Shown here: positions 53,793-64,000 of the stretch, piece by piece
How positions within the stretch are numbered: the first letter of the stretch is position 1
Layout of the letters: the number at the start of each line of letters is the position of its first letter
Assembly (NCBI GenBank): GCA_030762935.1
Contig: CM060899.1
Span: forward strand, 58,392,501-58,456,500
DNA: 64,000 bases
Direction: 5' to 3'
From: Hymenopus coronatus
Taxonomy: Eukaryota; Arthropoda; Insecta; Mantodea; Hymenopodidae
Notes under the pieces: model-generated
Database searches by the model: none
What the model saw: only the letters and a program-made list of their open reading frames with translations
What the model was told of the DNA's origin: nothing
Made by a program: the position numbers and the translations under genes

Positions 53793-54410
53793 TTGTTGAC
53801 CTCTACCTACAATGTGCTAAAACGTTAGATATGGGAATACGTATCCTCGATTACAATGTAATTTGCTATTTGTGCACTCATTCAATTTACCTATAAGTAA
53901 TTAATGGTCATAATTTGATGGCATAAACCCAGATTTGCACCTCTGCAGTCTTTTGACGTCATCAGGCGTTTAAATGCATCATTCATAGCTACCTCGCATC
54001 AGTTTTAATTGGCCAGTAATGTGTTGAACATACAATGCACTCTCCAGTTTTCCGCAGGGAAAAGTATCTACCTTTATCATTATTCCATTGTTAGAAATCG
54101 ATTGGAAAAACACGCACAGCAGCTGTAATGCTTCAGCGGTGCTAGCGAACTATGGAAGGGAGGTAGACGTTTTTTGTCATTTGCTTTTCATAGAGGAACA
54201 ATAGGAGAGAAATTACCTCCTTATCTATTCATTTTGCTCGAGAAACACGGTGACAAAGCAAGAAATGTCTTCAAGAAGAAACCTCTTCTTCGGCTTTACT
54301 CTTCCAGTACCAGGTAGATCTTAGTGTTAAATTCAAATATTTTTTCTCTACCCACAGTCGTTTGTTTTTATATAAGCTTCTGTAAAATATTCTACGCAAG
54401 CTTATTGGTT
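53793..54410. other. Single-copy region, no call
   Basis: No gene or repeat recognised. CAGTCTTTTGACGTCATCAGG is a small palindrome-containing patch at 53946-53966. Confidence 0.4.
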
Positions 54411-54414
54411 TGTC

Positions 54415-55725
54415 TAACTGCAAATACAATGTACATTGTAGGTAGACTCAGGATTGTATTCTACTCAAAAATTCGAAACCAACATTTTACCGAAATACAT
54501 GGTTTGAACTCCCCAACTCTGATGTGTTTTTCTAGCTGTTCCACAAACAAACTTCTTACAAAATACTATTCATCTTTTTACGCCATGCTAATCGTGATAA
54601 ACATTAGCAGATTGTTCCTATTAATTAGTTTCTTATAAGTAGAAGGGAACTAAAAGAATGCGCCATGCTAAAGTGATAGTCAAATGTTTTAAAAGCTATC
54701 GTTATATGATTCCTGTCTGACAAAGTAGAAGTTCTTCAAAATAGAAACCAATAACAAGGAATACTTCGAAACGGTCAACTCTACAACAAAAATGCATATA
54801 ACAAAAATTGTTTATTCAAACAATATCTACATTTTTTCAGTGTTAAGTTCTTGTCTGCCTCTTACGGTTTACCCTTAAGTACAATTTAAAAAAATCAACC
54901 ACAATAAAGTGCTCGTCAGAGGCTATTTCCAGAAAATTCAAAATATACAGTTTATTTGTGTTGTGAATAACTTTAGTTTTTTTAGTTTTTGAGCTCTGCT
55001 GTTCACAGACACACACACGCACACACAAATATACACACGGACCTTTCTAAAAATGTGTTTTTTTTTTATTCAGGGGATCTGAAAAGATATATTTCCGGTG
55101 AAATCTCGATATCGAATTTTTGGTTGCAATAAAATACCGTCTCTATACACTTTGTACATAGTGCGTGTAGAGAAAGTAAAAACGCAACTTTAGAAAAAGG
55201 TCCGTTATCCGTGTGTTTATGAGCACGATAACTCAAAAACCAGAAGTCGGTTAAATACCAAACTTGATATTTAAGTTCAGCATCTTCTAAGAATTCAACG
55301 CAAAGATTCTAAAGAAAATCTCCCAATTCAAACTATCCTTTACAGGGAAAAAGTTTAGAAACATTTTATTTTCTAAAATTGGTTGTAACAATTTTGATCA
55401 AAATACCCCCATTAAAAATATTTATATGACAAATAAAACTATATACTGAATTTCCTGGGAATTGGCTCTGAAGTTCTCTTCATTCTGAATGTCTTTTGCA
55501 TAACAGGTAAGCACAAAAAGTGTAAATCTCGGCAAACAACTCAATTTAAGTCAACTTAATTTTTATTTAGTTAAAAATATGCCGTTGTATCTACACGTAA
55601 ATGTGTAAAAAAAAGTATTTCTGAAACTGCGTAATTCGATTAGGCGAAATAAATACAAGAAAAAAAAATTAAATTAAGTTTGCGAAAGAATCGATAGAGA
55701 AAGACATGTAAATGTACCGCGTCAG
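54415..55725 (+). repeat. P870 outer copy with a second P870 nested inside
   Basis: 54415-54523 is the first about 110 bp of a '+' copy (AATACAATGTACATTGTAGG palindrome to GAACTCCCCAACT). 55185-55725 continues the same copy from CAACTTTAGAAAAAGGTCCG to TGTAAATGTACCGCGTCAGA. The minus-orientation copy between them sits where the consensus has an A-rich GAATCCAAAAAAAGCATTTT. Confidence 0.75.
54524..55184 (-). repeat. Nested P870 copy
   Basis: It starts CTGATGTGTTTTTCTAGCTG and ends GTACATAGTGCGTGTAGAGAAAGT plus A run, with internal deletions (about 660 bp). Confidence 0.8.
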
Positions 55726-55739
55726 ATATTTAATGATTC

Positions 55740-55875
55740 TGTTCACAGAATTTGGAGGGGGATTCAGAGGCTTCAAAACCTGTATTTCCTGCGAAATTTC
55801 AATTTTGAATTTTTGAGTGGAATACTATTCTTCCTCTTGTCCATTATACGTGGGTAGCAGAGAAAATAAAAGATG
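55740..55875 (-). repeat. P870 palindromic-end fragment
   Basis: GGATTCAGAGGCTTCAAAAC to a decayed palindrome ending GGTAGCAGAGAAAATAAAAG. Confidence 0.65.
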
Positions 55876-56171
55876 CATTAAAACTGCAAAAGAATTCAAT
55901 ATACATGTCCCTGAATTTACAGGGTTCTAATACCTTGCCAATATACCATTGATATTCAGTTGATATTAAATCGTTTAACAACAGCCCATTGTAAACTCAA
56001 AACACGATAAATCAAACGGATCAAGTTAATACCCTAGTAGGCCATTCATACCGGAATCGAGAGAGCTTTGCGGTTTCCCATTGTGGCGTTGAAAAAATGT
56101 TATTATTTTGTTTTTCCAGAATTAAACAGCTTTTGTGTTACCCATTGTCAAACTCAATATATAAAATAGGG
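55876..56171. other. Single-copy region, no call
   Basis: No gene or repeat recognised. Confidence 0.4.
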
Positions 56172-56495
56172 TCGTCTCCTAAGCGCGGTGGTAGCGCAGC
56201 TGCTTGCCAATTGGGAGACTGGGTTCGATTCCCTGGACCGGCATGGGGATTTTTTCCCCCGCTGGGAGACCTGGTCCGGGATGCACTCAGCCTCGTGAGG
56301 TCCCTGGGGGGGGGGGGCAATTGAGGAGCTACTTGATGGAGAAGTAGCGGCTCCAGGTCTAGATGACCGCATTATTCAGTCGGGAGGGATTGATGCACTG
56401 ACCACGTCTTACTCTCCAGTACTGTACCCCGAGATGGGGGACGCAGCGGCCGGGCGTTAGGCCAAGGATCCTTGTGAGCTGTCGTGTCATGGAGT
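56172..56495 (+). mobile_element. SINE-E copy
   Basis: The head GTCTCCTAAGCGCGGTGGTA and B box GGGTTCGATTCCCTGG are followed by the body CTTGATGGAGAAGTAGCGGC and GGGAGGGATTGATGCACTGA, and the end GAGCTGTCGTGTCATGGAG. Short frames on three registers are chance. A G9 run interrupts it at 56308-56316. Confidence 0.85.
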
Positions 56496-56534
56496 TATTA
56501 TTATATACATATAATGTATGATTTTACTATATAT

Positions 56535-56715
56535 ATCACCGCAGACGATGACGCTGATGATACATAGAATGAAGATGGAACACCGGCGGAATGTGATGGT
56601 GGGGGAACCCGGAGGAAACCCGCCCCTGCTCCGCTTTGTCCACCACAAGTCCCACCTGCGGTCGCCTGGGATCGAATACTGGTCGCCTTGGTGAAAGGCG
56701 AATGGTCTAAATTTA
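56535..56715 (-). mobile_element. SINE-F copy, both ends worn
   Basis: GCAGACGATGACGCTGATGA, GCCCCTGCTCCGCTTTGTCC and GCGGTCGCCTGGGATCGAAT match SINE-F in minus orientation. The poly(T) side is cut off and the tRNA-like head stops at GGTGAAAGGCGAATGGTCTA. Confidence 0.8.
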
Positions 56716-56935
56716 AAGTACAAATTGAGTTATAAACGCTGTCTTGTAAAATGCATTAAACCAGAGCTTTTCGTAGTTGAAACTTGTTCCGCAACGCTTT
56801 CTTTTAACATAAATAGAAATTTCTGTAATCTGACTGGATTTCGCCCACCCCTGAAGAAATTCATAGTAAGTAATTGATATAGTTTAAACAAATTCTAGAA
56901 TTTTGTGATGTTTAATAAATGAAGACCATATGTAA

Positions 56936-57793
56936 ATTTTACTTTCCATACACGTACTATGCACATTGTAGTTAGAAAAGCTATTGCATTCGACCCAAAA
57001 ATTCGATGTCAATATTTTACCTGGAACATGATTTGAAGTCCCCTGAGTCCAAAAAAAAAACAGTTTTAGAAAAAGGTCCGTGTTTGTTTGTGTGTCTGCT
57101 GTGGGCAGCGTAGCCCAAAAACGTATGTCGATTAAGTACCAAACTTGGTACTTATGTTGAGTCTTCCAAGGATGCGACACGAAGATTCTCAAAAAAATTT
57201 CCCCACTCCCAACTACCCTTTACATGGAAAATTTTTCTAAAATTTTGATTTTCTCAAAAATGGCTCTAACAATTTTTATTAAAATAACTTTTGTTTAAGA
57301 TATTTTTATCACAAACTAAATGTATATCTAGCATTTTCTAGAAGTAGCATCTGAAGACTTCATTCTGGATGACTTTTATATAACTGGTAAACCGTAGAAG
57401 AGTGTATGAGATGTAGATCTCATTAAAAACACAATTTATGTCATATACTTTTTGTAGGGTTAGCCATTTCGAGATATCCCATATTATCGTTTTCAATTTT
57501 AAGCCAATTTTTCTCCTACGGAAAGACATATTTCTTCTTGTTTCTCGTTTCTTTACTCTTGACAGGCAACGAGTTTGGAATTTCAATTGTGACACATAGC
57601 GACCGGCTTTTAAAGGACGAGACTATCGCTTTAACCTATGTATGTTTTTATTCCCTTCTCCTTACAAGGAAGCTAGTAATGAGACTAATTCTACTAATTG
57701 ATTAGCATAAAATAGATAAAAGAATAATCTTTTGAATAAAAGGTTTGTTTGCCGAACAGCTAGACTCATGTGAATGGAACACATTAGATTCTT
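56936..57793 (+). repeat. P870 copy, full length
   Basis: It starts ACTTTCCATACACGTACTAT and ends CATGTGAATGGAACACATTAGATT. About 858 bp. It keeps the inner TACCAAACTTGGTAC palindrome. Confidence 0.9.
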
Positions 57794-57952
57794 TCCCTTC
57801 TACTTACACGGAACCAAGTAATAAGGACAAGTTCTGCTAATGTTTATTTCGATTAGCATGATGTAGATAGAAGAATAAGCTTTTTAACAATAATTTGCTA
57901 CAGAGATGTAGAGAAAGTCATGTGAATGGAGCACATCAGATTTTTTTTATTA
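57794..57952 (+). repeat. P870 3'-end fragment in tandem
   Basis: It starts TTCCCTTCTACTTACACGGA and runs to GGAGCACATCAGA plus T run, so two P870 3' ends lie in direct tandem. The left copy may have inserted into a T-rich TTATTTCCC box of the right one. Confidence 0.8.
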
Positions 57953-58007
57953 CGGTGATGTTTTTACGAACCCTTCAATAATACATAAACCACATGATCG
58001 TCATTGC

Positions 58008-58500
58008 CTTTTGCTTTCTCTAACATGTACGTATATACAATGTACATGGTAGATAGAGAAGGTGTAGTACTACACCCAAAAATTCGATCCCAAGATTTGA
58101 CTGGAAATATATGTTTAAGAGCCCTCTGAATCCGAAAAAAAAACAATTTTTAGAAAAAGGTCTGTGTGTGTGCGTGGACAGAATAACTCGAAAAGGAAAA
58201 GTTTGTTCATTACCTAACTCTGTATTTAAACAACTTTTCCTTTGCGGCTCGAAGATTTTCAGGAAAATCCCCCCGTCCTGTACTACCCTTTACACGGAAC
58301 ATTTTCTTGAAAATCATGTCGCATTCTGGAGGACGAACTTATTTATCAAGTTTCGTTTTTTAGTTATCCTGTTCACACATACACACACGCGGACCTGTTT
58401 CTAACTATCTGTTTCCGGTAAAATCTTGGTATCAAAATTTTGGGCGGAATGTATTAGTTGCTCTACCTGTTATCTATATTATACATGGCAGAGAAGATGA
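58008..58500. repeat. P870 foldback: two palindromic ends facing out
   Basis: 58008-58310 is a '+' 5' third (CTTTCTCTAACATGTACGTA to TTTACACGGAACATTTT). 58305-58500 is a '-' 5' part (TGTCGCATTCTGGAGG, TTTTTTAGTTATCCTGTTCAC, to TTGCTCTACCTGTTATC). They meet without the rest of either element. Confidence 0.65.
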
Positions 58501-58545
58501 AAACCTTCAGACGCTTTAGCTGCGAAAATGAACACACTAGGAAAG

Positions 58546-58830
58546 TAGGCAATTGTAGGCATTATCTCCGCCACTCATTCCACCAATTGCTCCATTATCA
58601 CTTTTCCAACCATCAATTTCGCTTACATTTAATACCATCCAGTTCCTCACGTTTATGCCTGGCTACAGGTCGATCCCTCGTAACAGGTTCTCCATTCTGT
58701 GATTTCGTTCCGTTGGCTCCCCAACAGGCTTCTGACCCCTAGGCATTGGCTTGTAAGTCCTAGGAGGGTGTCAGTCCTACTAATACGGGGAATACGAGTA
58801 TGTTTTACTTCAGTAATAAAAATTACAGAT
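58546..58830 (+). mobile_element. SINE-F long variant, head missing
   Basis: CTCCGCCACTCATTCCACCA to GACCCCTAGGCATTGGCTTG matches the 3' half of the element at 51273-51616, in '+' orientation, with about 80% identity by eye. No tRNA-like head or target duplication found. Confidence 0.7.
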
Positions 58831-58894
58831 GTATACGAGTGTATTCAGGGCCTACAAACAGGCAAATGCCGAGCTCTGGTGATGAAGTGTGCAA

Positions 58895-59068
58895 CGAAAT
58901 AAAGCCTATTTAAAACCAAATACCGAGGCCTATTGTTGACAGGTGTTCTGTTGTCGCATGATAATACGCGCCAAGGCACAGCTATGCATATTGTTCATAG
59001 TCCTGTGAAAATGAATTACAAGCGCTTGTACCATCCTGCATTCCAACACTATCTTGTTTCCTCGACCC
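58895..59068 (+). pseudogene. Mariner transposase remnant
   Basis: A plus frame reads RGLLLTGVLLSHDNTRQGTA, then KMNYKRLYHPAFQHYLVSS, aligning with the usual ...GV.LLHDNARPHTA ... HPPYSPDLAPSD block. His-Asp-Asn is kept and the last Asp is lost (LVSST). P870 sequence starts directly after, so only about 170 bp survives. Confidence 0.65.
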
Positions 59069-59069
59069 A

Positions 59070-60125
59070 AGTTTGGTGTTTAACCAACTCTTCGTTTTTC
59101 ATTTATGCTTTCACGAACACGCACGTGCGAGTATAAACACAAGGGCCGTTTTCCTAAAAATGCTTTATTAATTTCTCTACACGTACTATAGATGTATAGA
59201 GAAGATATTGCATTCCACCTAAAATTCGATACCGAGATTTCACCGGATTTTCACGTTTTAGGGTCCCCTGGATAAAAAAAAAAATAGAAAAAGGTTCATG
59301 TGTATGTGTGTGTCTCCGCGTGACTGTGAGCATGAGAACTCAAAAACGTAAAGTCGGTGAATTAACAAACTTGGTATTTAAGTTAAGTATGTTCCAAAGG
59401 TGCAGCACGAAGATTTTGAGAAAATCCCTCCACCCCAGACTACTCTTTACTTGGCAAGAAATTGCGAATTTTTTTTCTCAAAAATATCTCTAACGATTTT
59501 GATTAAAATACCTATATTAAACATATTTATATTTCAAATTAAACGTATATCTGCAATTTTCTGGGAATAGCCTCTGAAAATCTTTTTATTCTGAATGAGT
59601 TTTCCGAGATTTTGCATAACTAGTAAACGGCAAGAGATAGCCAAAAACTCACTACACAAAACATGTATATCTCGTTAAAACACACAGTTTATGTAATATA
59701 ATTTTTTTTCGTAGATTTGATACCTTTGAGATTTATTGTTGGTTTCAGTTTTAACATACTTAAAATGTTTCACATATGGGAATGTGTCAACTCCTGGCAA
59801 TACAAAGTAATGGACTTCACTCACAAGATTTGACTATCGCTTTAGCCTAGTGTTCTCCCTTAGTTCCCTTCTACTTACAAAAAGGCATTTCTGCTTTTGT
59901 TTCTCTCGATTAGCACGAAACGCAGAAGAATGAGCTTTTTAACAATAATATGTTAGAGAGATGTAGAGAAAGACGTGAATGGGACACATAATTTTTCTTT
60001 TCTTTATTCAGGGGGCCTCTAATTATATATTTCCGGTGAAAGCTGGGTATCTGCGATACTGGGTTGAATACAACTGTTCCTTTATTTAATGTAGATAAGA
60101 AAATAGTTGAGAAAGTAAAAGCGAA
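59070..60125 (-). repeat. P870 outer copy with a '+' copy nested inside
   Basis: 59070-59168 (CAAGTTTGGTGTTTAACCAA to CCTAAAAATGCTTTAT) and 59998-60125 (CTTTATTCAGGGGGCCTCTA to AGTTGAGAAAGTAAAAG) are consecutive parts of one '-' copy, broken at its GCTTTTTTTGGATTCAGG T run. Confidence 0.75.
59169..59992 (+). repeat. Nested P870 copy
   Basis: It starts ATTTCTCTACACGTACTATAG and ends AGACGTGAATGGGACACATAAT plus T run. About 824 bp. Confidence 0.85.
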
Positions 60126-60139
60126 TAGTCAAATGTCAT

Positions 60140-60760
60140 TTGAAAAAGTTTCTGAAAATCCAAACCAGTTACAAAAATATCTCGATAATCATGAATTCAC
60201 ATTTTTATAATATAAACTGTATACTTTAAAGAGATCTATATTTTGTGGTATAATTTTGTATCTCTTACAGTTTTTCAGTTATACAAACGTCATTCAGAAT
60301 AAAGAGGAATTTCAGATCATGTATTTTGTCTTGCAAATATTTTAAACATATTCAGAAATATCTTAAAGATACAGGTTGCTTGCCGAGAAAAGCTGAGGGA
60401 GTAATCCTCCCTTATGCATAAGGAAGCCTGATTTAAAGTTTAAAGGGGCAACCCCATCATAAACCTAACCCTGCACAACGCTCGTAACGCGGTCAGGGAA
60501 TATTATTATTACTACTGAATTTCTTCAAGAATATGAACTTATATGCTTAATCTAATACGGAACAGATCAACAGACCTATTACGTTTAAGATGATGAAGAA
60601 GAAGATATATTAAAGTTATTGTATTTCAGGCAAAATCTTTAGAACAGTTTTAGAAAATAAGAAATAATGACAATTTTTCATGTAGAGAGTTATTTGGGGT
60701 GAGGGATTTAATTGAAAATATTCGTGTCGCATCCTTGGAAGATACGGAATTTCCCTCTAT
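60140..60760 (-). repeat. P870 copy, both ends truncated, carrying an insert
   Basis: It runs CAGTTACAAAAATATCTCG to TTGCAAATATTTTAAACAT, is interrupted at 60369-60604, and resumes ATTGTATTTCAGG to TCGCATCCTTGGAAGATACG. Confidence 0.7.
60369..60604 (+). mobile_element. Unclassified retroposon with 11-bp target duplication
   Basis: ATATCTTAAAG (60358-60368) and ATATATTAAAG (60605-60615) flank 236 bp with AACCCTGCACAACGCTCGTA, ACGCGGTCAGGGAA and an ATTATTATT run. It has no tRNA-like boxes, so it may be the 3' end of a LINE. Orientation is a guess. Confidence 0.5.
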
Positions 60761-60979
60761 CGTTTAATAGACATAATAACTTTTCTTACGAAATTTATTT
60801 TTCTATCCACTTCATTTTAATCGAGATAAGTCATTGCAGAAATAACTGAATCACACATTTCACAACAAATACCAAAGTAATAGAGACATCAAATATTTAA
60901 TAACCCGATACTATAAGCTGGCCTTAAAACTCCATACACTTTCCGCGCAATAGCTGAAAATCCACAGGACTTGAAAAAG
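60761..60979. other. P870 scrap and unassigned sequence
   Basis: 60785-60850 (CTATCCACTTCATTTTAATCGAG) is a '-' scrap of the stem-loop region. The rest is unassigned. Confidence 0.4.
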
Positions 60980-62620
60980 CATTGCTAGGGTGTTACAGCC
61001 CATCCAAAAATTCGATAGCAATATTTCACCGGAAATACACATTTTCGGATCTCCTGTATATAAAAATGCATGTTTAGAAAAATCTGATGCGTTCCATTCA
61101 CCTGGCTTTCTCTTATCTCTGCAACAAATTATTGTTAAAAATCGTATGCTTCTATTTACTTCATAATAATCGAGAAAAAAAATAGCTTGTAAGTAGAAGC
61201 GAAATAAGGAAGTACCATAGGTTAAAGTGATAGTCAAAAGTTGGTTGCTATGTGTCCGAAATTCCTTTGTTTGTATGGACACGAGTTGAATTCTTGTATG
61301 AGAAAATTATGCTTTTAAAGCTGAGAACCAATAACAAGGAATATCTCAAAAACCATCAACTCCACGAAAAAAAAATGTACATGACATAAATTGTGTGTTT
61401 AACGTGATCTACATTTTTTGTGCCATAAGTTTTTGTCTATCTTTTACGGTTTACCTGTTATGCAAAATTCAATAAAAATCTTCCAGAATAAAGAGGTATT
61501 TAGATGGTATTCCCAGAAAATTCAAGTTATGCATTTCATTTGGCATGTAAATATCTTAAATATAAGATATTTTAATCTAAAGTATCAGATTCATGTTTGA
61601 GAAAATCAATATTTTCGAATTTTTTTTCCATGTAAAGGGTAGTTTAGAGTGGGGGATTTTTTCTCAAAATATTCGTGTCGTATCCCTGGATGATACTGAA
61701 CTTAAATACCAAGTTTGGTATTTTACCAACTTTACGTTTTTATTTTATAGTGCTCAAAGACACACGGACCTTTTGCTGAAAATACTTTTTTGGATACAGG
61801 GGATCTTAAAACATGCATTTCCGGTAAAATTTCGGAATCGGATTTTTGGGTGGAGTATAGTCTCTATACGCTATGTACATAGTACGTGTAGAGAAAGTAA
61901 AAAGGTCCGTGTGTGTCCGTGTTTTTATGAAAACGATAATACAATAACGAAAAGTTGCAAAAATACTAACCTGGTATTTAAGTTTAGTATCTTCCAGGAA
62001 TGCAAGATGAAAATTTTGAGAAAAATGTCCCCACCCCAAACTACACTTCACATGGAGAAAACTTCGAAATTCTTTATTTTTTCGAAAATGGCTGTAACGA
62101 TTTTTTTAAAATACCGTATATAAAAGATATTTACGCATCAAATAAAAATTTTATATTTAATTTTCTGGGAATTGCCTCTGAAGACCTTTTCATCCTAAAT
62201 AAGTTTTGCATAACTGATATACGATAGATAAAAACTTACTACACAAAAAAAAGTTGATTCCATTAAAACACACAATTTGTGTCTTATAAATCTATTTCGT
62301 GGAATTGACTATTTCGAGTAATTACTTCTTATTGGTTTCAGGTTTAAAATACTTACAACTTTTCTCATTCTGGAATTTGTCAACTCCTGCCCTTGCAAAG
62401 AAACAAATTTTAGTCACATAACAACCAGGTTTTAAAAGATTTGACTATCGCTTTGGCGTGGTATTCCCTTCTACTTATAAAGAACTAAGTGATAGAAGAA
62501 GAACTCTGCTAATTTTTATCTCGATTAGCATGAAATAGACAGAAGAATAAGCTTTTTAACAATAATTTGTTACAGAGTTGTAGAGAAAGTCATGTGAATG
62601 GAACACACAAGACTTTTCAG
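60980..62620 (+). repeat. P870 outer copy with a '-' copy nested inside
   Basis: 60980-61078 (CATCCAAAAATTCGATAGCA to GCATGTTTAGAAAAA) and 61903-62620 (AAGGTCCGTGTGTGTCCGTG to TGAATGGAACACACAAGA) join exactly across the A-rich TTTAGAAAAAGGTCCG box. The palindromic terminus itself is missing. Confidence 0.85.
61079..61902 (-). repeat. Nested P870 copy, full length
   Basis: It starts TCTGATGCGTTCCATTCACC and ends with one of the best palindromes (CTATACGCTATGTACATAGTACGTGTAGAGAAAGT). About 824 bp. The 176-codon plus frame at 61593-62123 crosses both copies and is chance. Confidence 0.9.
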
Positions 62621-62767
62621 TTATGCTGCTTAGGTCACACAGACAGACAGATTAGTGTGACCAACTTTTGAACATGAAAATAAAGTAAATATTTAAAATG
62701 TAAATCCTAAATTAATTGAACAAATGGTTGATATTTAAAACATATTTATATTAATTTAAATTATAGT

Positions 62768-63582
62768 TAGGGGTGGTGATTTTTCGCAAATGCGATATAG
62801 CGCGAAATGTTCATAAAGTCTCGTACTCTTGTATTTTCATTTTTCACGACCTCTAAATCACATTTTAATGTGTTTTGAAAATACGATAAAATGCGAAATT
62901 GACTCAAAATGCGAAATTGGCTCAAAATGCGAAACTTATACTAAAATACGATATAAATGTGAAATCGCCGATTTTTTAAAAGTTATTTTCTTTCTTTATT
63001 TTCTTCCAGAAATTGCATCTGATGAGTTTGTGCACCCTTGCAATGTTTATGATTCTGACACACTTGTCCACCGTACTGATATGGAATGCGGAACTAATTC
63101 CCTCATCTGTTTGTAAAATACATATTATAAATCTGAACTTGGTATACAGAAATAAATCAATTTTTTTACTATCAAATTTAAATAATAATCATATTTTCTT
63201 GTTAAATATTAAAGAAAGTGACTCCACTCTATTTACAAGCATTTGTGCATAAACTTGTATACAAAAATGAGATTAGAAAAATGATACACTCAAATGAGAG
63301 CAATGGCCTTAAGTATACATTATTGACACATGATTTTTGTCTCGTACGCTTACTGTTTATGGCAACAAAATTGTATTCATTTGCCATTGTTGTATCAGTG
63401 TCATTGTTATTCTTGAGAGTTTAGTTGTTTACTAATATTGTCATATTGATGTCACATTAAAGCATTTTCATGAAATAATATCTGTTTATCAGAATCAATT
63501 CTTCAAAATGCTACGAAATGCTAAATGCACAAATCAAGATGCTAAATATCTGATTTCAAAATGCTAAAAAGCACCACCCCTA
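62768..63582. mobile_element. hAT-like MITE with subterminal repeats
   Basis: The ends TAGGGGTGGTGATTTTTCGCA and, inverted, TAGGGGTGGTGCTTTTTAGCA match at 19 of 21. The flanking 8-mers ATTATAGT and ATTATATA agree at 6 of 8, fitting an aged hAT duplication. Subterminal words repeat inside each end: AAATGCGAAA about four times on the left (62890-62935) and AAATGCTA about five times on the right (63508-63568). No transposase is recognised in the 815 bp. Confidence 0.75.
63001..63116 (+). other. Exon-like open segment inside the hAT-like element
   Basis: An acceptor-like TATTTTCTTCCAG (62997-63009) is followed by an open frame (EIASDEFVHPCNVYDSDTLV...) of 35 codons to a stop at 63114, then AATAAA at 63150. 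I recognise no domain. It could be a terminal exon of the parent transposon or of a captured gene. Confidence 0.25.
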
Positions 63583-63687
63583 ATTATATACACCAAATAT
63601 TTTACTGTAATTATAAATATTCTTACTTATTTGTTTGGTGACAATAATGAATACATTTACAATTTGAATAAAAATATAAAATGTAAA

Positions 63688-63950
63688 TGGCGTGTTATTT
63701 ATGGACGCTCTTTATCTGCTGTGGTTCTGAGCATCCTATTGTATACTGGGCGTGAAAGACCGCTTAATTTTGATCAGAGGCCTCTCTATCAGGCTTGAGG
63801 TTCTTTTACGTGCCGTAAATCTACGTCGCAGGACCAACGGCTTTACTTCCCATCGAAGGAAGCCATGCTAAGGATTTTTACACCATCTTCCTCCGCCGGG
63901 TTTTAACCCCTTATATGAATTTAGCATGGTAACCATTACACCACGGAGGG
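63688..63950 (-). mobile_element. SINE-B copy, complete head
   Basis: Minus strand: head CCTCCGTGGTGTAATGGTTA, worn B box GGGTTAAAACCCGGCGG, body CATGGCTTCCTTCGATGGG, end AAAGAGCGTCCATAAATAAC. This copy preserves the start of the tRNA-like head best. Confidence 0.85.
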
Positions 63951-64000
63951 TGACTACAATTAGATTGTATAGTTATTAGATTAAACTTACTTTCATATTA

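Noticed and set aside
61593..62123. 176-codon open frame, the second longest in the window
   Set aside because: It crosses the junction of two P870 copies, and its sequence is the recurring P870 frame (KYQVWYF...) seen in many decayed copies.

Overview
This window looks like repeat-saturated intergenic or intronic DNA from an arthropod nuclear genome. The evidence is the set of transposon families: mariner transposases with the D..D34D spacing, an RTE-like non-LTR retrotransposon, a DUF4817-type helix-turn-helix remnant, several tRNA-derived SINE families, and MITEs with TA, TTAA and 8-bp targets. A chelicerate or an insect would fit; the window does not decide between them. I found no host protein-coding gene I can defend. 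Two or three short exon-like islands are flagged. All calls come from reading by eye, so most boundaries are good to about 10 bases.

The dominant feature is one interspersed family, about 870 bp long, which I call P870. More than 40 complete or partial copies occur in both orientations and cover about 40% of the window by hand count. I write '+' when its palindromic end lies at the lower coordinate. A '+' copy begins, after a run of T, with ACTTTCTCTACA inside a roughly 36-bp near-palindrome. It carries a (TG)n tract about 130 bp in, then an 11-bp-arm inner palindrome around TACCAAACTTGGTA, then a T-rich body, then a GCTAAT/ATTAGC stem-loop. It ends with TGTAGAGAAAGT, CATGTGAATGGAACACATCAGA and another run of T. 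No copy has a transposase or a long shared intact reading frame. The asymmetric short inverted repeats, palindrome at one end, internal microsatellite and insertion into T runs resemble non-autonomous Helentron-type elements (HINE/DINE-1 type). That classification is inference.

Layout. 1-8.4 kb: P870 copies, SINEs, two LINE pieces and a tRNA-like element with 25-bp inverted repeats. 8.4-11.8 kb: a GC-rich island and a broken RTE-like LINE with a likely 15-bp target duplication. 12.2-12.9 kb: a Tc1/mariner-type MITE. 13-24 kb: P870 copies carrying nested SINEs, a piggyBac-type MITE and a full-length mariner, plus a mariner foldback. 24-29 kb: more P870 and SINEs. 29.5-31.1 kb: a 123-bp satellite array. 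31-38 kb: P870 copies around an exon-like island, plus a LINE tail. 38.9-46.1 kb: a LINE tail and three mariners, one of them split by a SINE and a P870 copy. 46-64 kb: P870 copies (several inserted inside one another), a CR1/L2-like LINE tail, a TTAA MITE, a possible gypsy-type LTR, and a hAT-like MITE.

There is no operon or pathway here. The 'interaction' is a nesting history: mariners, TTAA MITEs and SINEs have inserted into P870, and P870 has inserted into a mariner and into itself. These nested copies show element boundaries and target sites without outside data. SINE family labels A-F are mine.
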